Source: Pseudomonadaceae bacterium (GTDB lineage: Bacteria; Pseudomonadota; Gammaproteobacteria; Pseudomonadales; Azotimanducaceae). Taken from it: a stretch of DNA of 64,000 bases. The notes under the pieces were generated by a model, which searched no databases, was not told the DNA's origin, and was given only the letters and a program-made list of their open reading frames with translations. Shown in pieces: positions 15,462 to 23,949 of this stretch (its first letter is position 1; each line of letters begins with the position of its first letter). The position numbers and the translations under genes were made by a program. The stretch is taken from contig JANSXA010000013.1 of NCBI GenBank assembly GCA_024743175.1, forward strand, positions 1-64,000, written 5' to 3'.

Positions 15462-16909
15462 CAGAGGGAGACTCCAAGTTGTTCAGGTTGGGTCATAAAG
15501 TTGAACAGTTCCTGCCAGGCTTGTCGGCGCACGCGCCCGTTGCTGGTCAGTCCGTTGTAGTGGTGCATGTCAGCCGCAGTGACACGATGCCAGGTGCCGA
15601 TTTGTGCGTAGTCGGGTAATCGCTGATTGGCTGCACTGACCGCTGCGTCAAGTTCAGCATCTGTCGGTTCGCCTCTCGGTAGAAGGAGCGCAGTGTTGGT
15701 CTCGGCAGCTTCGCCAAACACAGCGGCATGGCTGATACACAGTTCATTCTGCAATTCGCTTTCAACCCATTCCGGTGAGACGTTGCGTCCATAAGCAGTA
15801 ATGAAGGTGTTTTTCAGGCGTCCATAAACAGTCAGGTAGCCGTCGACATCTATTGCAACACGGTCGCCGGTGGCAACCTTGGTGCAGGTATCCAGATCGC
15901 CGATCACGCCCAGCATTCGTGGACGCGTAACAATCAGCTCTTCGTTTTCCACTGAAGCTTCGACATGGGGCAGCAATCTGCCAACGCTGCCGACTTTTTG
16001 TGCCATGGGTGTATTAAGTGTGATCACGCTGCCGCATTCTGTTAGCCCGTATCCTTCGTAAACGGGAATGTTCTGCTGCGCAGCCCGATGCAGAAGTTCC
16101 GGAGTCACACGACCGCCGCCCACGGCAACAAGTTTAAAGTGTTTGAAGCTCACCAGACCAAATTCAGCTGAAGCGGTGATCGCAAGCAGCAGTGCCGGCA
16201 CCACAATGATGCTGTCCGGTCCAAATGTTTCGATCCCCTTGACGAATTGACCCACGTCCACCTGGCTGCTGCCTTGAACGCCAATGTCAGCCAGATCGGG
16301 CAAATATATAGTGCTGCCGTTGAGCAGGTTGGCAAACAGACCGGCGGTGTTCTCAAGCAGCAGTGTCAGGGGTAACACACACAGGTGCTGCTGTATTGCC
16401 TGGTCCTTAAGCGACTGATGCAGGCTGTTAGCTGTTTGCAGCAGCGTTTGTGCGCTCAGACAGACACCTTTGGGTTGACCCGTACTGCCGGATGTAAAAG
16501 TCACCAGTGCAGTCCCTGCGGGCAACTTCACATCTTCAGCATCAGGTCTGCGCTCAATGTTGAAACGATTGAAATTGACCAATTTGCCTGCCTCTGCCTT
16601 TGATGCACTTTCAAGCAGGCTGATCATGACCTCAGCACCGGAGGCTTTTAAGGTGTGGCTGCGCTGGGCGGTGCTGAAAAATGAAGGTACAGGTACAGCC
16701 ACTCTGTCAGATTCCAGCAGAGCGATGTCCAGTGCAGCCCAATCGAAGCCGTTGGGCAGGTCAAAAGCGACCCGGCTGACATCGAGCTCGTCCAGTTTGT
16801 TGATCCAGCTGGTTACTGCTTGTTTGAGATCAATCAGCGACCAGGTGTCATGCCCGTCGCTGAGGCACGCGCGAGCGGGCACATGTGCAAGTAGTATCTC
16901 TTTACGCAT
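15461..16909 (-). CDS. AMP-binding acyl-CoA synthetase-like enzyme with a Lys-to-Arg change in the last core motif
   Basis: A 482-residue ANL-superfamily adenylating enzyme. The P-loop is TFTSGSTGQPKGV, the aromatic/adenine motif is YEGYGLTECG, and the hinge region is GDRVAIDVDGYLTVYGRLKNTF, though the family's usual aspartate-rich motif is shortened. The final core motif, normally NGK with the catalytic lysine, reads NGRVRR. The enzyme may therefore adenylate poorly, or use another residue. The ATG at 16909 overlaps the hemolysin-like gene by eight bases; a longer reading from 17188 would run through that gene. It probably activates a fatty acid for the diiron protein and SDR downstream. Confidence 0.85.
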   Translation of the reverse strand: MRKEILLAHVPARACLSDGHDTWSLIDLKQAVTSWINKLDELDVSRVAFDLPNGFDWAALDIALLESDRVAVPVPSFFSTAQRSHTLKASGAEVMISLLESASKAEAGKLVNFNRFNIERRPDAEDVKLPAGTALVTFTSGSTGQPKGVCLSAQTLLQTANSLHQSLKDQAIQQHLCVLPLTLLLENTAGLFANLLNGSTIYLPDLADIGVQGSSQVDVGQFVKGIETFGPDSIIVVPALLLAITASAEFGLVSFKHFKLVAVGGGRVTPELLHRAAQQNIPVYEGYGLTECGSVITLNTPMAQKVGSVGRLLPHVEASVENEELIVTRPRMLGVIGDLDTCTKVATGDRVAIDVDGYLTVYGRLKNTFITAYGRNVSPEWVESELQNELCISHAAVFGEAAETNTALLLPRGEPTDAELDAAVSAANQRLPDYAQIGTWHRVTAADMHHYNGLTSNGRVRRQAWQELFNFMTQPEQLGVSL

Positions 16910-17465
16910 AGATTCTGTCCGCCTGATTGACCGCTTTGTGGGGTTGCCCCAGAAGTACGGTGGGCGAATGTTCGTAATAGCTGCCCCAGCCGCGTTGCAG
17001 GTTTTCTGGAAGCTGCTGCAGAGATGCTTTGCCCAGGATATGCGGGGCGATTCCCTTACGCTCGAAAAACGCTGCCAGTTCGCACGTTGCGGTACACACA
17101 AGTAATTCTGTCTGTAGAGACAGAAAATCCGCCAGACAGGGTAACAACTGACAAACCAGGCGCGGTGTGCGCACCGAAAAATGCACAAACTCGACAGTTT
17201 TTTCGGTACTGAGAAGGTCGGGAAAGGTGTCCTGCAGGCGTCGGTTTAAGTTATCGACATAGTAGTTGCTGAAGAAATCTTCTCGGCGCCGGTTCAGGCC
17301 GAATGCGGCATCCAGCTCACCACAGTTGTTATAAATGGCATACAGTTCGTCACTGTCATCGCTGATGATTGCGCCGAAGTGCTGTTCAAACTGTGCCGCG
17401 ATAAAGGCAAAAGCCTCCTGGCGCTTTTCACTTTCAACCTTTGTGATGGACCACTGGTTTTTCAT
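16902..17465 (-). CDS. Thermostable-hemolysin family protein (GNAT/autoinducer-synthase-like fold)
   Basis: A 187-residue protein of the thermostable hemolysin family. Typical segments are AAFGLN, a block with FFSNYYVDNL and EFVHFSVRTPR, and the C-terminal AFFERKGIAPHILGKAS. The family name comes from Vibrio delta-VPH. Its residue pattern recalls acyl-homoserine-lactone synthases and GNAT acyltransferases, so an acyl-transfer role is plausible. It has no signal peptide. It is the first gene of the cassette with adenylase, diiron protein, SDR and TPR protein, and is divergent from an ECF sigma gene. That the protein is a toxin is not supported by anything seen here. Confidence 0.82.
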   Translation of the reverse strand: MKNQWSITKVESEKRQEAFAFIAAQFEQHFGAIISDDSDELYAIYNNCGELDAAFGLNRRREDFFSNYYVDNLNRRLQDTFPDLLSTEKTVEFVHFSVRTPRLVCQLLPCLADFLSLQTELLVCTATCELAAFFERKGIAPHILGKASLQQLPENLQRGWGSYYEHSPTVLLGQPHKAVNQADRIYA

Positions 17466-17520
17466 TTAAGTTCTTCTATTGTTGGCCTAGTCTTGGGGAG
17501 ATAGAGAGCACCTCGGATAA

Positions 17521-17554
17521 AAATCAATCGAGATAATGTTTTTCCGATTGATTT
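17521..17554. promoter_or_regulatory. 10-bp inverted repeat between hemolysin-like cassette and ECF sigma gene
   Basis: AAATCAATCG (17521-17530) and CGATTGATTT (17545-17554) are perfect inverted repeats around a 14-base AT-rich spacer. They lie in the 134-base gap between divergent starts at 17465 and 17600. The geometry fits a dimeric regulator site covering both promoters. The regulator is unknown. Confidence 0.5.
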
Positions 17555-17599
17555 ATGTGATTCAGACCCTCAACTGTTACAAGCCATCGAGTTACGCGT

Positions 17600-18220
17600 G
17601 TGCATAAAGAAGATTTAAAACTCGCCAAACAGTTGCTGAGCGGCAACGAACAGGTTTTCGAAACCTTTTTCAACCTGTACTACGTGCGGGTTTATCGGTT
17701 CTGCCTGCGTCGAGTAAATGAGAATGAAGCAGAGGACATAGCTTTGGAAACCATGCGACAAGCCATGCGCAGGATTGAGACATACCGCGGCGAAGCGAGT
17801 TTGCTGGCGTGGGTTTATCAGGTCGCCCGGAGTCAGGTCAGTGCGTTTTATAAACGTGCGCAGAAACACAAAGACCTCTTGCTGATTGAAGACGATCTGC
17901 AGGTGCAGGCGCAGGTGGAAGCCATGGGTTCCGAATTGTCCAATGACCCTCAAGCTGTTAAAGAAAAGCAGCAGCACGCCAATCTTATCCACTTCATGCT
18001 TGATTCACTGCCAGGAGACTATGGTCGAATTTTGGAATGGAAGTATGTGGAAGGCTGGTCGGTGGACGAAATAGCAGAGCGACTTGATTCCACCCCGACT
18101 GCGATCCAGTCGATGCTTGCCCGCGCGCGCACCGCGTTCCGCAATGCTTATGAACAAATCAGCCAAGGTGCCGATCAGTCTAAAGTTGTGCCCTTTGGCT
18201 CCGGGGGAGTGCAGACATGA
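17600..18220 (+). CDS. ECF-type RNA polymerase sigma factor
   Basis: A 206-residue extracytoplasmic-function sigma factor. Region 2 covers about residues 20-90, with FFNLYYVRVYRFCLRRV and the -10 recognition stretch around EDIALETMRQAM. Region 4 is the C-terminal helix-turn-helix WSVDEIAERLDSTPTAIQSMLARARTAFR region. It starts with GTG. Its stop overlaps the next start (ATGA), coupling it to a FecR-type regulator that presumably holds it inactive until a signal arrives from the outer-membrane receptor. Targets probably include the adjacent receptor gene, and the divergent cassette is possible. Confidence 0.92.
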   Translation: MHKEDLKLAKQLLSGNEQVFETFFNLYYVRVYRFCLRRVNENEAEDIALETMRQAMRRIETYRGEASLLAWVYQVARSQVSAFYKRAQKHKDLLLIEDDLQVQAQVEAMGSELSNDPQAVKEKQQHANLIHFMLDSLPGDYGRILEWKYVEGWSVDEIAERLDSTPTAIQSMLARARTAFRNAYEQISQGADQSKVVPFGSGGVQT

Positions 18221-19188
18221 GCGATTCTCGACACACCGATAACGAGCAGGCCGCTGATGCGGAACTTGAACAGATTCTCAACGCAGCGGGGCCGCGTCCA
18301 CAACCGCCGCAACAGGTCAGTCAACGCGCCTATGATTCGCTGAAGAGTGAATGGTCGTCGCTGGTGGCGGAAAAGAAACAGCGCCGACGCCGTCGCCTGC
18401 TGAGCGTTGCCGCCAGCATTGGTGTGCTGGTGGGCTCAGTCTGGATGTTCAACGTTCAGCAGCAGGTGCCGACCTGGGAGGTTGCTGTCACCAGCGGCTC
18501 GTTCGAGTTGAATTCGACACGATATGATGCGCCACAAGAAATGACGCTGGCAGAAGGGGATTACCTCTACAGTCAGGAACCGGTGCGTTTTGAGCGCACT
18601 GACGGTGCTGACCTGCGCTTAGGTTATGCAACTGCGTTGTCGATAGCCAACGGCACTCAGGTAAATCTGCAACAGGGCTCTGTCTACATCGATACAAAAG
18701 GCACTACAGATTTTCTGGTTCGTACTCCCATTGCTGACGTACGCGACATAGGCACGCGCTTCATGGTCAGCCTTGAATCCAGCACGCTCCAGGTTGCGGT
18801 GCGGGAAGGGGCGGCGGAAGTGACCTCTGAATTTGGTGCTCAGATAGCCAAGGTCGATGGCGCAAAGGCACAGGTTGTAACCGTTGATAACACGGGTCAG
18901 ACGCTGCAGTTGGAGTCATTGGCAGATTCACGCTGGGAATGGATTCATGCAGCGTCCGCTGGCTATCAGTCGCGATCTTTAACCGCATTGGTCAACCAGA
19001 TAGGCCACGATCTTGGTAAAACAGTTCGCTTTGCTGATCATGGCGTGGAAGTCAGTGTGGCTAACGAACAGGTCGATGGAGATTTGCGTAATATGTCGCC
19101 CAGACAGGCGCTTGAGATTATTACCCGCAGCACCGGTCTGGTCTGGCGAGAAGCGCAAGAAGAGATCATCTTAGACTTTCAGCGTTGA
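18217..19188 (+). CDS. FecR-family anti-sigma / signal-transduction protein
   Basis: A 323-residue inner-membrane protein. The cytoplasmic N-terminal part ends in a basic run (KKQRRRRRLL), followed by one membrane helix (SVAASIGVLVGSVWMF, about 67-83) and a periplasmic FecR domain. That domain carries VRTPIADVRDIGTRFMV and LQVAVREGAAEV. The C-terminal DUF4974-like or STN-like portion is LEIITRSTGLVW. It should pass the signal from the TonB receptor encoded 26 bases downstream to the sigma factor encoded upstream. The domain order is standard for the family. Confidence 0.92.
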   Translation: MSDSRHTDNEQAADAELEQILNAAGPRPQPPQQVSQRAYDSLKSEWSSLVAEKKQRRRRRLLSVAASIGVLVGSVWMFNVQQQVPTWEVAVTSGSFELNSTRYDAPQEMTLAEGDYLYSQEPVRFERTDGADLRLGYATALSIANGTQVNLQQGSVYIDTKGTTDFLVRTPIADVRDIGTRFMVSLESSTLQVAVREGAAEVTSEFGAQIAKVDGAKAQVVTVDNTGQTLQLESLADSRWEWIHAASAGYQSRSLTALVNQIGHDLGKTVRFADHGVEVSVANEQVDGDLRNMSPRQALEIITRSTGLVWREAQEEIILDFQR

Positions 19189-19214
19189 TGGCAAACCCGT
19201 AAGCTTGCGCGCTT

Positions 19215-21491
19215 ATGCGCCGCTGCCATCATACTCTTAGTAGAAAACTGCTCGTTTTGCTTTTGTGCAGCTGCTGCGCTGGCGCGAGTGCCAGCGAAAG
19301 TGTTCGGCCATTTGCCATTGAAGTGGGCGAGCCTCTACGCGAGGTACTGGATCGCTTTACCGAGGTAGGTTTGAACGTCGTATCGACGACGCGGTTGGTG
19401 CCTTCACGAATGGTCGTCACCGAAGTGCCGGATTCAGATCTTCCGCCTTTAGAACAGCTTGATGTGCTGCTGCGAGCCCACAACCTGAGGTTGGTCAGCG
19501 TTGATTCTTCTAACAGCTATGTTGAACGTCTGCAAAACTCGGCGAAGATCGTTGAGCCCACGCCCGAAGCAGACACCAACAGTCCCATTTTCATCGAAGA
19601 AGTGGTGGTTACCAGCCCTTATCGCATGCGGCGCCAGCGCGACCTGGCCGCCAGCCTTGATCACGAAGATCTGTTGACTTTACCCAGCCTGGGTCGAGAT
19701 GTGTTACGCGGGATTGATATTCTGCCAGGGGTCGCCTCTAACGGCATATCCGCCCGCTATCAGTTTCGCGGCGGTGACAGCAATGAAGTGTTGTATCGTC
19801 TAGACGGCATTGAGCTGCTTGAACCCTTTCACCTGCCATCAGTGCAGGACCTCTTCGGGGCCGTGAATATCAACATCATCGACTCTGCAGACATCTATGT
19901 GGCGGGTTTTCCAGTTGATCTCGGCTCGCGCATGAGCGGTGTGGTTGATCTTGAACTGGTTGAGCCCATTGCTGAATTCAGCGGTGGCATCGACGTCAAT
20001 TTCATTACCGCGTCTACGGATGCCCGTGGTTGGACAGGCAACTGGAGCTGGGTGGTGTCTGCACGTCGCAGCTTGATAGATAAAGCTGTTGGACAGTTCG
20101 AGACCGACTATGGGACGCCGCGTTTTCAGGACGAGTTGCTGCATCTGACGCGTTCGACAGAAGACACCACATTGACCTTGGGTGCAGTGAACAGTCGAGA
20201 TCGGGTAGTTGTTCGTCAGGGAACTGAAGTGAGCCGCAGTGAAGATGATTTTCGCGCCCTCTGGATGCGCTGGCAGCAGGATCATCAAGGCCAGCTCAGC
20301 AGCACCTGGCAGTTTTCTTCAGTCAACATCGATAAAACCCGGAACGGTCGCGTTGATGATTTGCTGGCAAGCGTTGGAGCGCTGGCGGAGCGGCGCGAGT
20401 TCAACACTTATGAGCTCTCCAATCATTGGGAGTGGCAGCGGAACTCGACGTCGCAATGGCGAGCGGGCGCCTCGTTTGCCCGCCAGAAGGCTGATTTTGA
20501 AGCTGATTTTGCGGCGGACTATGGGCCCCTTGCTTTACCGGGATTAAGGGGCTCAACCCTGCAGCGCGAAGTGGAAGTTGATCGCTCCGGTGATTCATCC
20601 CAGGCCTATATATCGTACACAACGGTGTTAGGTCCACGCTGGCGTATCGAAACGGGTCTGCGGTATGACGGCCAGGATATTGATCCGGTTCATGTGAGTG
20701 AATTCAGCGCGCGTGTGAATGTGGATTATAAGTTGTCTGAAACATGGCGATTTGCGCTCAATGCAGGGCGCTATACACAACAGCAGCATTTATATGAAAT
20801 CCAGATTGATGACGGCAAAGCTGAATTGTTTGACCCGCAGCATTCAGATCAGATTAATCTATCGGGTATTTATACCCCGAACGATAAGCTGCGCGTCCGC
20901 CTGGATTTGTATCTGCGTGAGATCGGCAATCCCTGGTCGCATTTTGAAAATCTGTACAATACCTGGGTTTTGATGCCTGAGCTGCAGGGTGATCGGTTCG
21001 AAGTTGAGACCAGCAAGGCGCGTATGCTGGGCGCAGAGCTTGCGCTCAATTACAAGGTCAGCGAGAGACTGTCGTGGTACGTCAATGCTACCCGTGCATC
21101 CGCGAAGGAGAGAAGCCTGTCGCGCGACAGAGCCAGGCCCTGGGATCAGGAGCTGGCTGTGAAGGCGGGCTTGTCCTGGCAGGGGGAACGCTGGCGTTTA
21201 GGTCTCAAAGGCACTTATCACGATGGTCTGCCGACCACACCATTTGTTGCCATTGAAGCTGATTTAGCGGCGACTCTGTACTGTGACCGATTACCGTCTT
21301 TCTTTTCTGTGGATGCACATGTTTCCCGCATGATTGCTGTGCCGCGCGGTAGCCTTGAAGTTTATCTTGATGTCACAAACCTGACTGACCGGTCCAACGT
21401 GGGTGGTTACGAGTACAGCTCTGCAACAGAGCGCGATCCGCAAGAGATGTTGCCCCTGCTCCCCGTGCTTGGTGTGTCCTGGCGCTGGTGA
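19215..21491 (+). CDS. TonB-dependent receptor with N-terminal STN signalling domain
   Basis: A 758-residue outer-membrane receptor. After the signal peptide (cleavage near GASAS) comes an STN domain (about 33-105: FAIEVGEPLREVLDRF, LDVLLRAHNLRLV), then a TonB-box-like IEEVVVTSP, a plug domain (LGRDVLRGIDILPGV, FRGGDSNEVLYRLDG), and a beta barrel ending in SWRW. The STN domain is the part that contacts FecR in surface signalling. The ligand is not evident; relatives of this plug type are not limited to siderophores. It is convergent with the P450 gene, whose stop is five bases away. Confidence 0.9.
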   Translation: MRRCHHTLSRKLLVLLLCSCCAGASASESVRPFAIEVGEPLREVLDRFTEVGLNVVSTTRLVPSRMVVTEVPDSDLPPLEQLDVLLRAHNLRLVSVDSSNSYVERLQNSAKIVEPTPEADTNSPIFIEEVVVTSPYRMRRQRDLAASLDHEDLLTLPSLGRDVLRGIDILPGVASNGISARYQFRGGDSNEVLYRLDGIELLEPFHLPSVQDLFGAVNINIIDSADIYVAGFPVDLGSRMSGVVDLELVEPIAEFSGGIDVNFITASTDARGWTGNWSWVVSARRSLIDKAVGQFETDYGTPRFQDELLHLTRSTEDTTLTLGAVNSRDRVVVRQGTEVSRSEDDFRALWMRWQQDHQGQLSSTWQFSSVNIDKTRNGRVDDLLASVGALAERREFNTYELSNHWEWQRNSTSQWRAGASFARQKADFEADFAADYGPLALPGLRGSTLQREVEVDRSGDSSQAYISYTTVLGPRWRIETGLRYDGQDIDPVHVSEFSARVNVDYKLSETWRFALNAGRYTQQQHLYEIQIDDGKAELFDPQHSDQINLSGIYTPNDKLRVRLDLYLREIGNPWSHFENLYNTWVLMPELQGDRFEVETSKARMLGAELALNYKVSERLSWYVNATRASAKERSLSRDRARPWDQELAVKAGLSWQGERWRLGLKGTYHDGLPTTPFVAIEADLAATLYCDRLPSFFSVDAHVSRMIAVPRGSLEVYLDVTNLTDRSNVGGYEYSSATERDPQEMLPLLPVLGVSWRW

Positions 21492-21495
21492 AAGG

Positions 21496-22812
21496 TCAGT
21501 CTGTAAGCGGGTGTAAAGTTACCGGCATGACAGTGCTGACGGGTATCGTACCAAAAGCAGGATCCAGCACTCTGCCATGAGGCGCGGCAGGCATCTCCAC
21601 CCTGTAGTTTTTTAATAACAAGCCGGCGAACAATGGCAGGAAAGCGCGGGTCACACCCATGCCCAGGCACAGGTGTTTACCACCACCGAATGCGTTTGTT
21701 TTTGCCGGGGTGCCTTCTATCCAGCGTTGCGGTTGAAACTCAAAGGGCGACTCGTACACCTCGCCGTCGTAGTGTGACAAAGTATGCAGGTGCATGATCA
21801 GAGTTCCGGCAGGTATCTGATGTCCAAGGAACTCGATTCTCTGTGTGGTGCGTTTTGGGATAACTGGAGCCGGTGCATACAGCCGTTCTGTTTCGTTGAT
21901 CAGAGCCTTCAGTATCGGCAGTTGTTTCATGCCTTCAAGATTTGCCAGGTCAACGCCGCTCAGTTCCTGCTGCACGGCAGTTTGCCAATGTGTTCCAGCC
22001 ACTTTCCACATCATCGTGCAGAGAAAGTGAGCGATGTTGCCAACCCCGGCGACACTCAGCAGATAAATGGATTCGATGATTTCCGTTCTGCTCAGGGGCT
22101 CAAATTCTGAAGTCTCTGAGCGTGACAGGATAATATCCAGCGAATCGTTTCGACGGGCACCCTGACTCCGATCTGTGAAAATCTGATTAAAAAATTCAAA
22201 GGCGACGCCGCGAACCTGCTGATAAGCAGGCCGGGCAAACCATTGGCTCTGTTGTTCGGGGCGCAGCTGTAACCCAGCGATAAATTCTTCCTCGAAGCTG
22301 CAAAGACTGGTCAGCACAGGGTGAGATATGGCGGTTTTGATTTGTGTCTTATTTAGCGCCTTTGCCATGGCCAGGCATGCGAGTGCGTATAGATCTGCGC
22401 TCTGGCCCGCGCGACTCTCCAGATCCTGCACAATTGTTGAATACATAGTCTGCATGTCTCTGCGCAGGGCAGCAGCGCCGAAGCCGGGCAGAATCAGTTT
22501 GCGCAACCGCCTGTGGGGTTCACCGTCCAGGATAGTGACGTGGTCCGGCCCCAGCTGTGTGCGGAAAATGGTTGAGAAATCAGTGTCCTGATAAGACCAG
22601 TTATCTGGATTACGCCACGCAAGTTGGTTTGCCGCTGTGGAACTGATGGCAACGCAAGGTTGATTGTCTATGTTCAGCTGCACAATCGGTCCGCTGCTGC
22701 GCAACGCCTCGCACCAGGATTGCGCAGTGTAGCCAAGCACCGTGGGTACGCAGAGATCTGTATTCTCTGCGGGTTGCAGATGCTTGAGGTCGAGTCTAGG
22801 CAGGCTGTGCAT
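21496..22812 (-). CDS. Cytochrome P450 lacking the usual I-helix acid-alcohol pair
   Basis: A 438-residue soluble bacterial P450. The heme loop FGGGKHLCLG places Cys382 as the heme ligand, the ExxR pair is Glu307-Arg310 in NETERLYAP, and the following PQRW segment is the usual meander region. In the I helix, where most P450s have AGxDT or AGxET, this one reads AGVGN (255-259). The acid and threonine that handle oxygen protonation are both missing. It may use peroxide, a substrate-assisted mechanism, or act as an isomerase or dehydratase. No ferredoxin gene is nearby. Confidence 0.88.
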   Translation of the reverse strand: MHSLPRLDLKHLQPAENTDLCVPTVLGYTAQSWCEALRSSGPIVQLNIDNQPCVAISSTAANQLAWRNPDNWSYQDTDFSTIFRTQLGPDHVTILDGEPHRRLRKLILPGFGAAALRRDMQTMYSTIVQDLESRAGQSADLYALACLAMAKALNKTQIKTAISHPVLTSLCSFEEEFIAGLQLRPEQQSQWFARPAYQQVRGVAFEFFNQIFTDRSQGARRNDSLDIILSRSETSEFEPLSRTEIIESIYLLSVAGVGNIAHFLCTMMWKVAGTHWQTAVQQELSGVDLANLEGMKQLPILKALINETERLYAPAPVIPKRTTQRIEFLGHQIPAGTLIMHLHTLSHYDGEVYESPFEFQPQRWIEGTPAKTNAFGGGKHLCLGMGVTRAFLPLFAGLLLKNYRVEMPAAPHGRVLDPAFGTIPVSTVMPVTLHPLTD

Positions 22813-22906
22813 GTTTGTTGGGCGAGGTGCATTTGTGTTGATGAAAAGTAGGCTGTGATGGTGTTAGATACCCGGCTGAAAAACAACTGCAGAGATAAAG
22901 CCCGCT

Positions 22907-23890
22907 ATGAAGACTCGAATTACGGAACTGTTTGGCATTGAGCATCCTATTATCCAGGGAGGCATGCACTATGTTGGCTATGCACAACTGGCCGCAGCGG
23001 TCTCCAATGCCGGCGGTTTAGGTATCATTACGGCGCTGACTCAGAAAACACCTGATGACCTGTCCAATGAAATAGCCAGATGTCGTGAAATGACAGACAA
23101 GCCTTTTGGTGTCAATGTGACTTTTCTACCGACGTTGAATCCGCCGGATTATCCAGCCATTTTCAAGGCAATTATAGAGGGTGGTGTAAAGGTTGTAGAA
23201 ACTGCGGGTAACAACCCATCAGAGTACCTGCCGCTGCTGAAAGAAAATGGTATCAAGGTGATTCACAAGTGCACTGCGGTCCGGCATGCGTTGAAAGCGC
23301 AATCTATTGGCTGTGATGCGGTCAGCGTTGATGGCTTTGAATGCGGCGGCCATCCGGGTGAAGACGATATTCCCAACATGATCTTATTGCCGCGCGCTGC
23401 GGATGAACTTGATATTCCTTTTGTCTCCTCAGGCGGCCAGGCGGATGCCCGCAGTCTTGTTGCTTCCCTGGCAATGGGCGCCGAAGGCATGAACATGGGC
23501 ACGCGCTTCATTGCCACCCAGGAAGCTCCGGTACATGAAAATGTGAAACAGGCCATTGTGGCCGCCAGCGAGTTAGATACGCGCCTGGTGATGCGCCCGT
23601 TGCGTAATACCGAACGCGTTATGACCAATGTTGCAGTAGAGCGTTTGCTGGAAAAAGAGCGTGCGCTGGGCAGCGACCTTAAATTTGCGGATATCGCTGA
23701 AGAAGTTGCTGGTGTTTATCCACGCATCATGATCGACGGTGAGATGGATGCGGGTGCCTGGTCCTGTGGCATGGTGGCGGGTCTGATCCACGACATTCCC
23801 ACCTGTCAGGAGCTGATCACAAGAATCATGGCTGAAGCGGAGCAGATTATTTCAAGCAGATTAGCAGGTATGCAGAGCGCAACCGGCTAG
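22907..23890 (+). CDS. Nitronate monooxygenase / 2-nitropropane dioxygenase family flavoprotein
   Basis: A 327-residue TIM-barrel FMN enzyme. The N-terminal HPIIQGGMHYVG, the central VDGFECGGHPGEDD and SGGQADARSLVASLAMGAEGMNMGTRF form the FMN-binding framework of the NPD family. Such enzymes oxidise alkyl nitronates; some close relatives act as enoyl reductases or quinone reductases. It is divergent from the P450 gene by 94 bases and convergent with a thiolase gene. It is likely cytoplasmic and detoxifying; the real substrate is unknown. Confidence 0.88.
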   Translation: MKTRITELFGIEHPIIQGGMHYVGYAQLAAAVSNAGGLGIITALTQKTPDDLSNEIARCREMTDKPFGVNVTFLPTLNPPDYPAIFKAIIEGGVKVVETAGNNPSEYLPLLKENGIKVIHKCTAVRHALKAQSIGCDAVSVDGFECGGHPGEDDIPNMILLPRAADELDIPFVSSGGQADARSLVASLAMGAEGMNMGTRFIATQEAPVHENVKQAIVAASELDTRLVMRPLRNTERVMTNVAVERLLEKERALGSDLKFADIAEEVAGVYPRIMIDGEMDAGAWSCGMVAGLIHDIPTCQELITRIMAEAEQIISSRLAGMQSATG

Positions 23891-23896
23891 AGAAAG

Positions 23897-23927
23897 TGAG
23901 CAGCAGACGTTAATGGTCTGCTGCTCA
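23897..23927. terminator. Bidirectional hairpin between convergent genes
   Basis: TGAGCAGCAGAC (23897-23908) pairs perfectly with GTCTGCTGCTCA (23916-23927) around a 7-base loop. It is centred between the nitronate monooxygenase and thiolase stops. There is no clear U-run on either side, so termination may be partial or factor-assisted. Confidence 0.6.
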
Positions 23928-23949
23928 TGCAAACTTACCCCCGCTGGAC

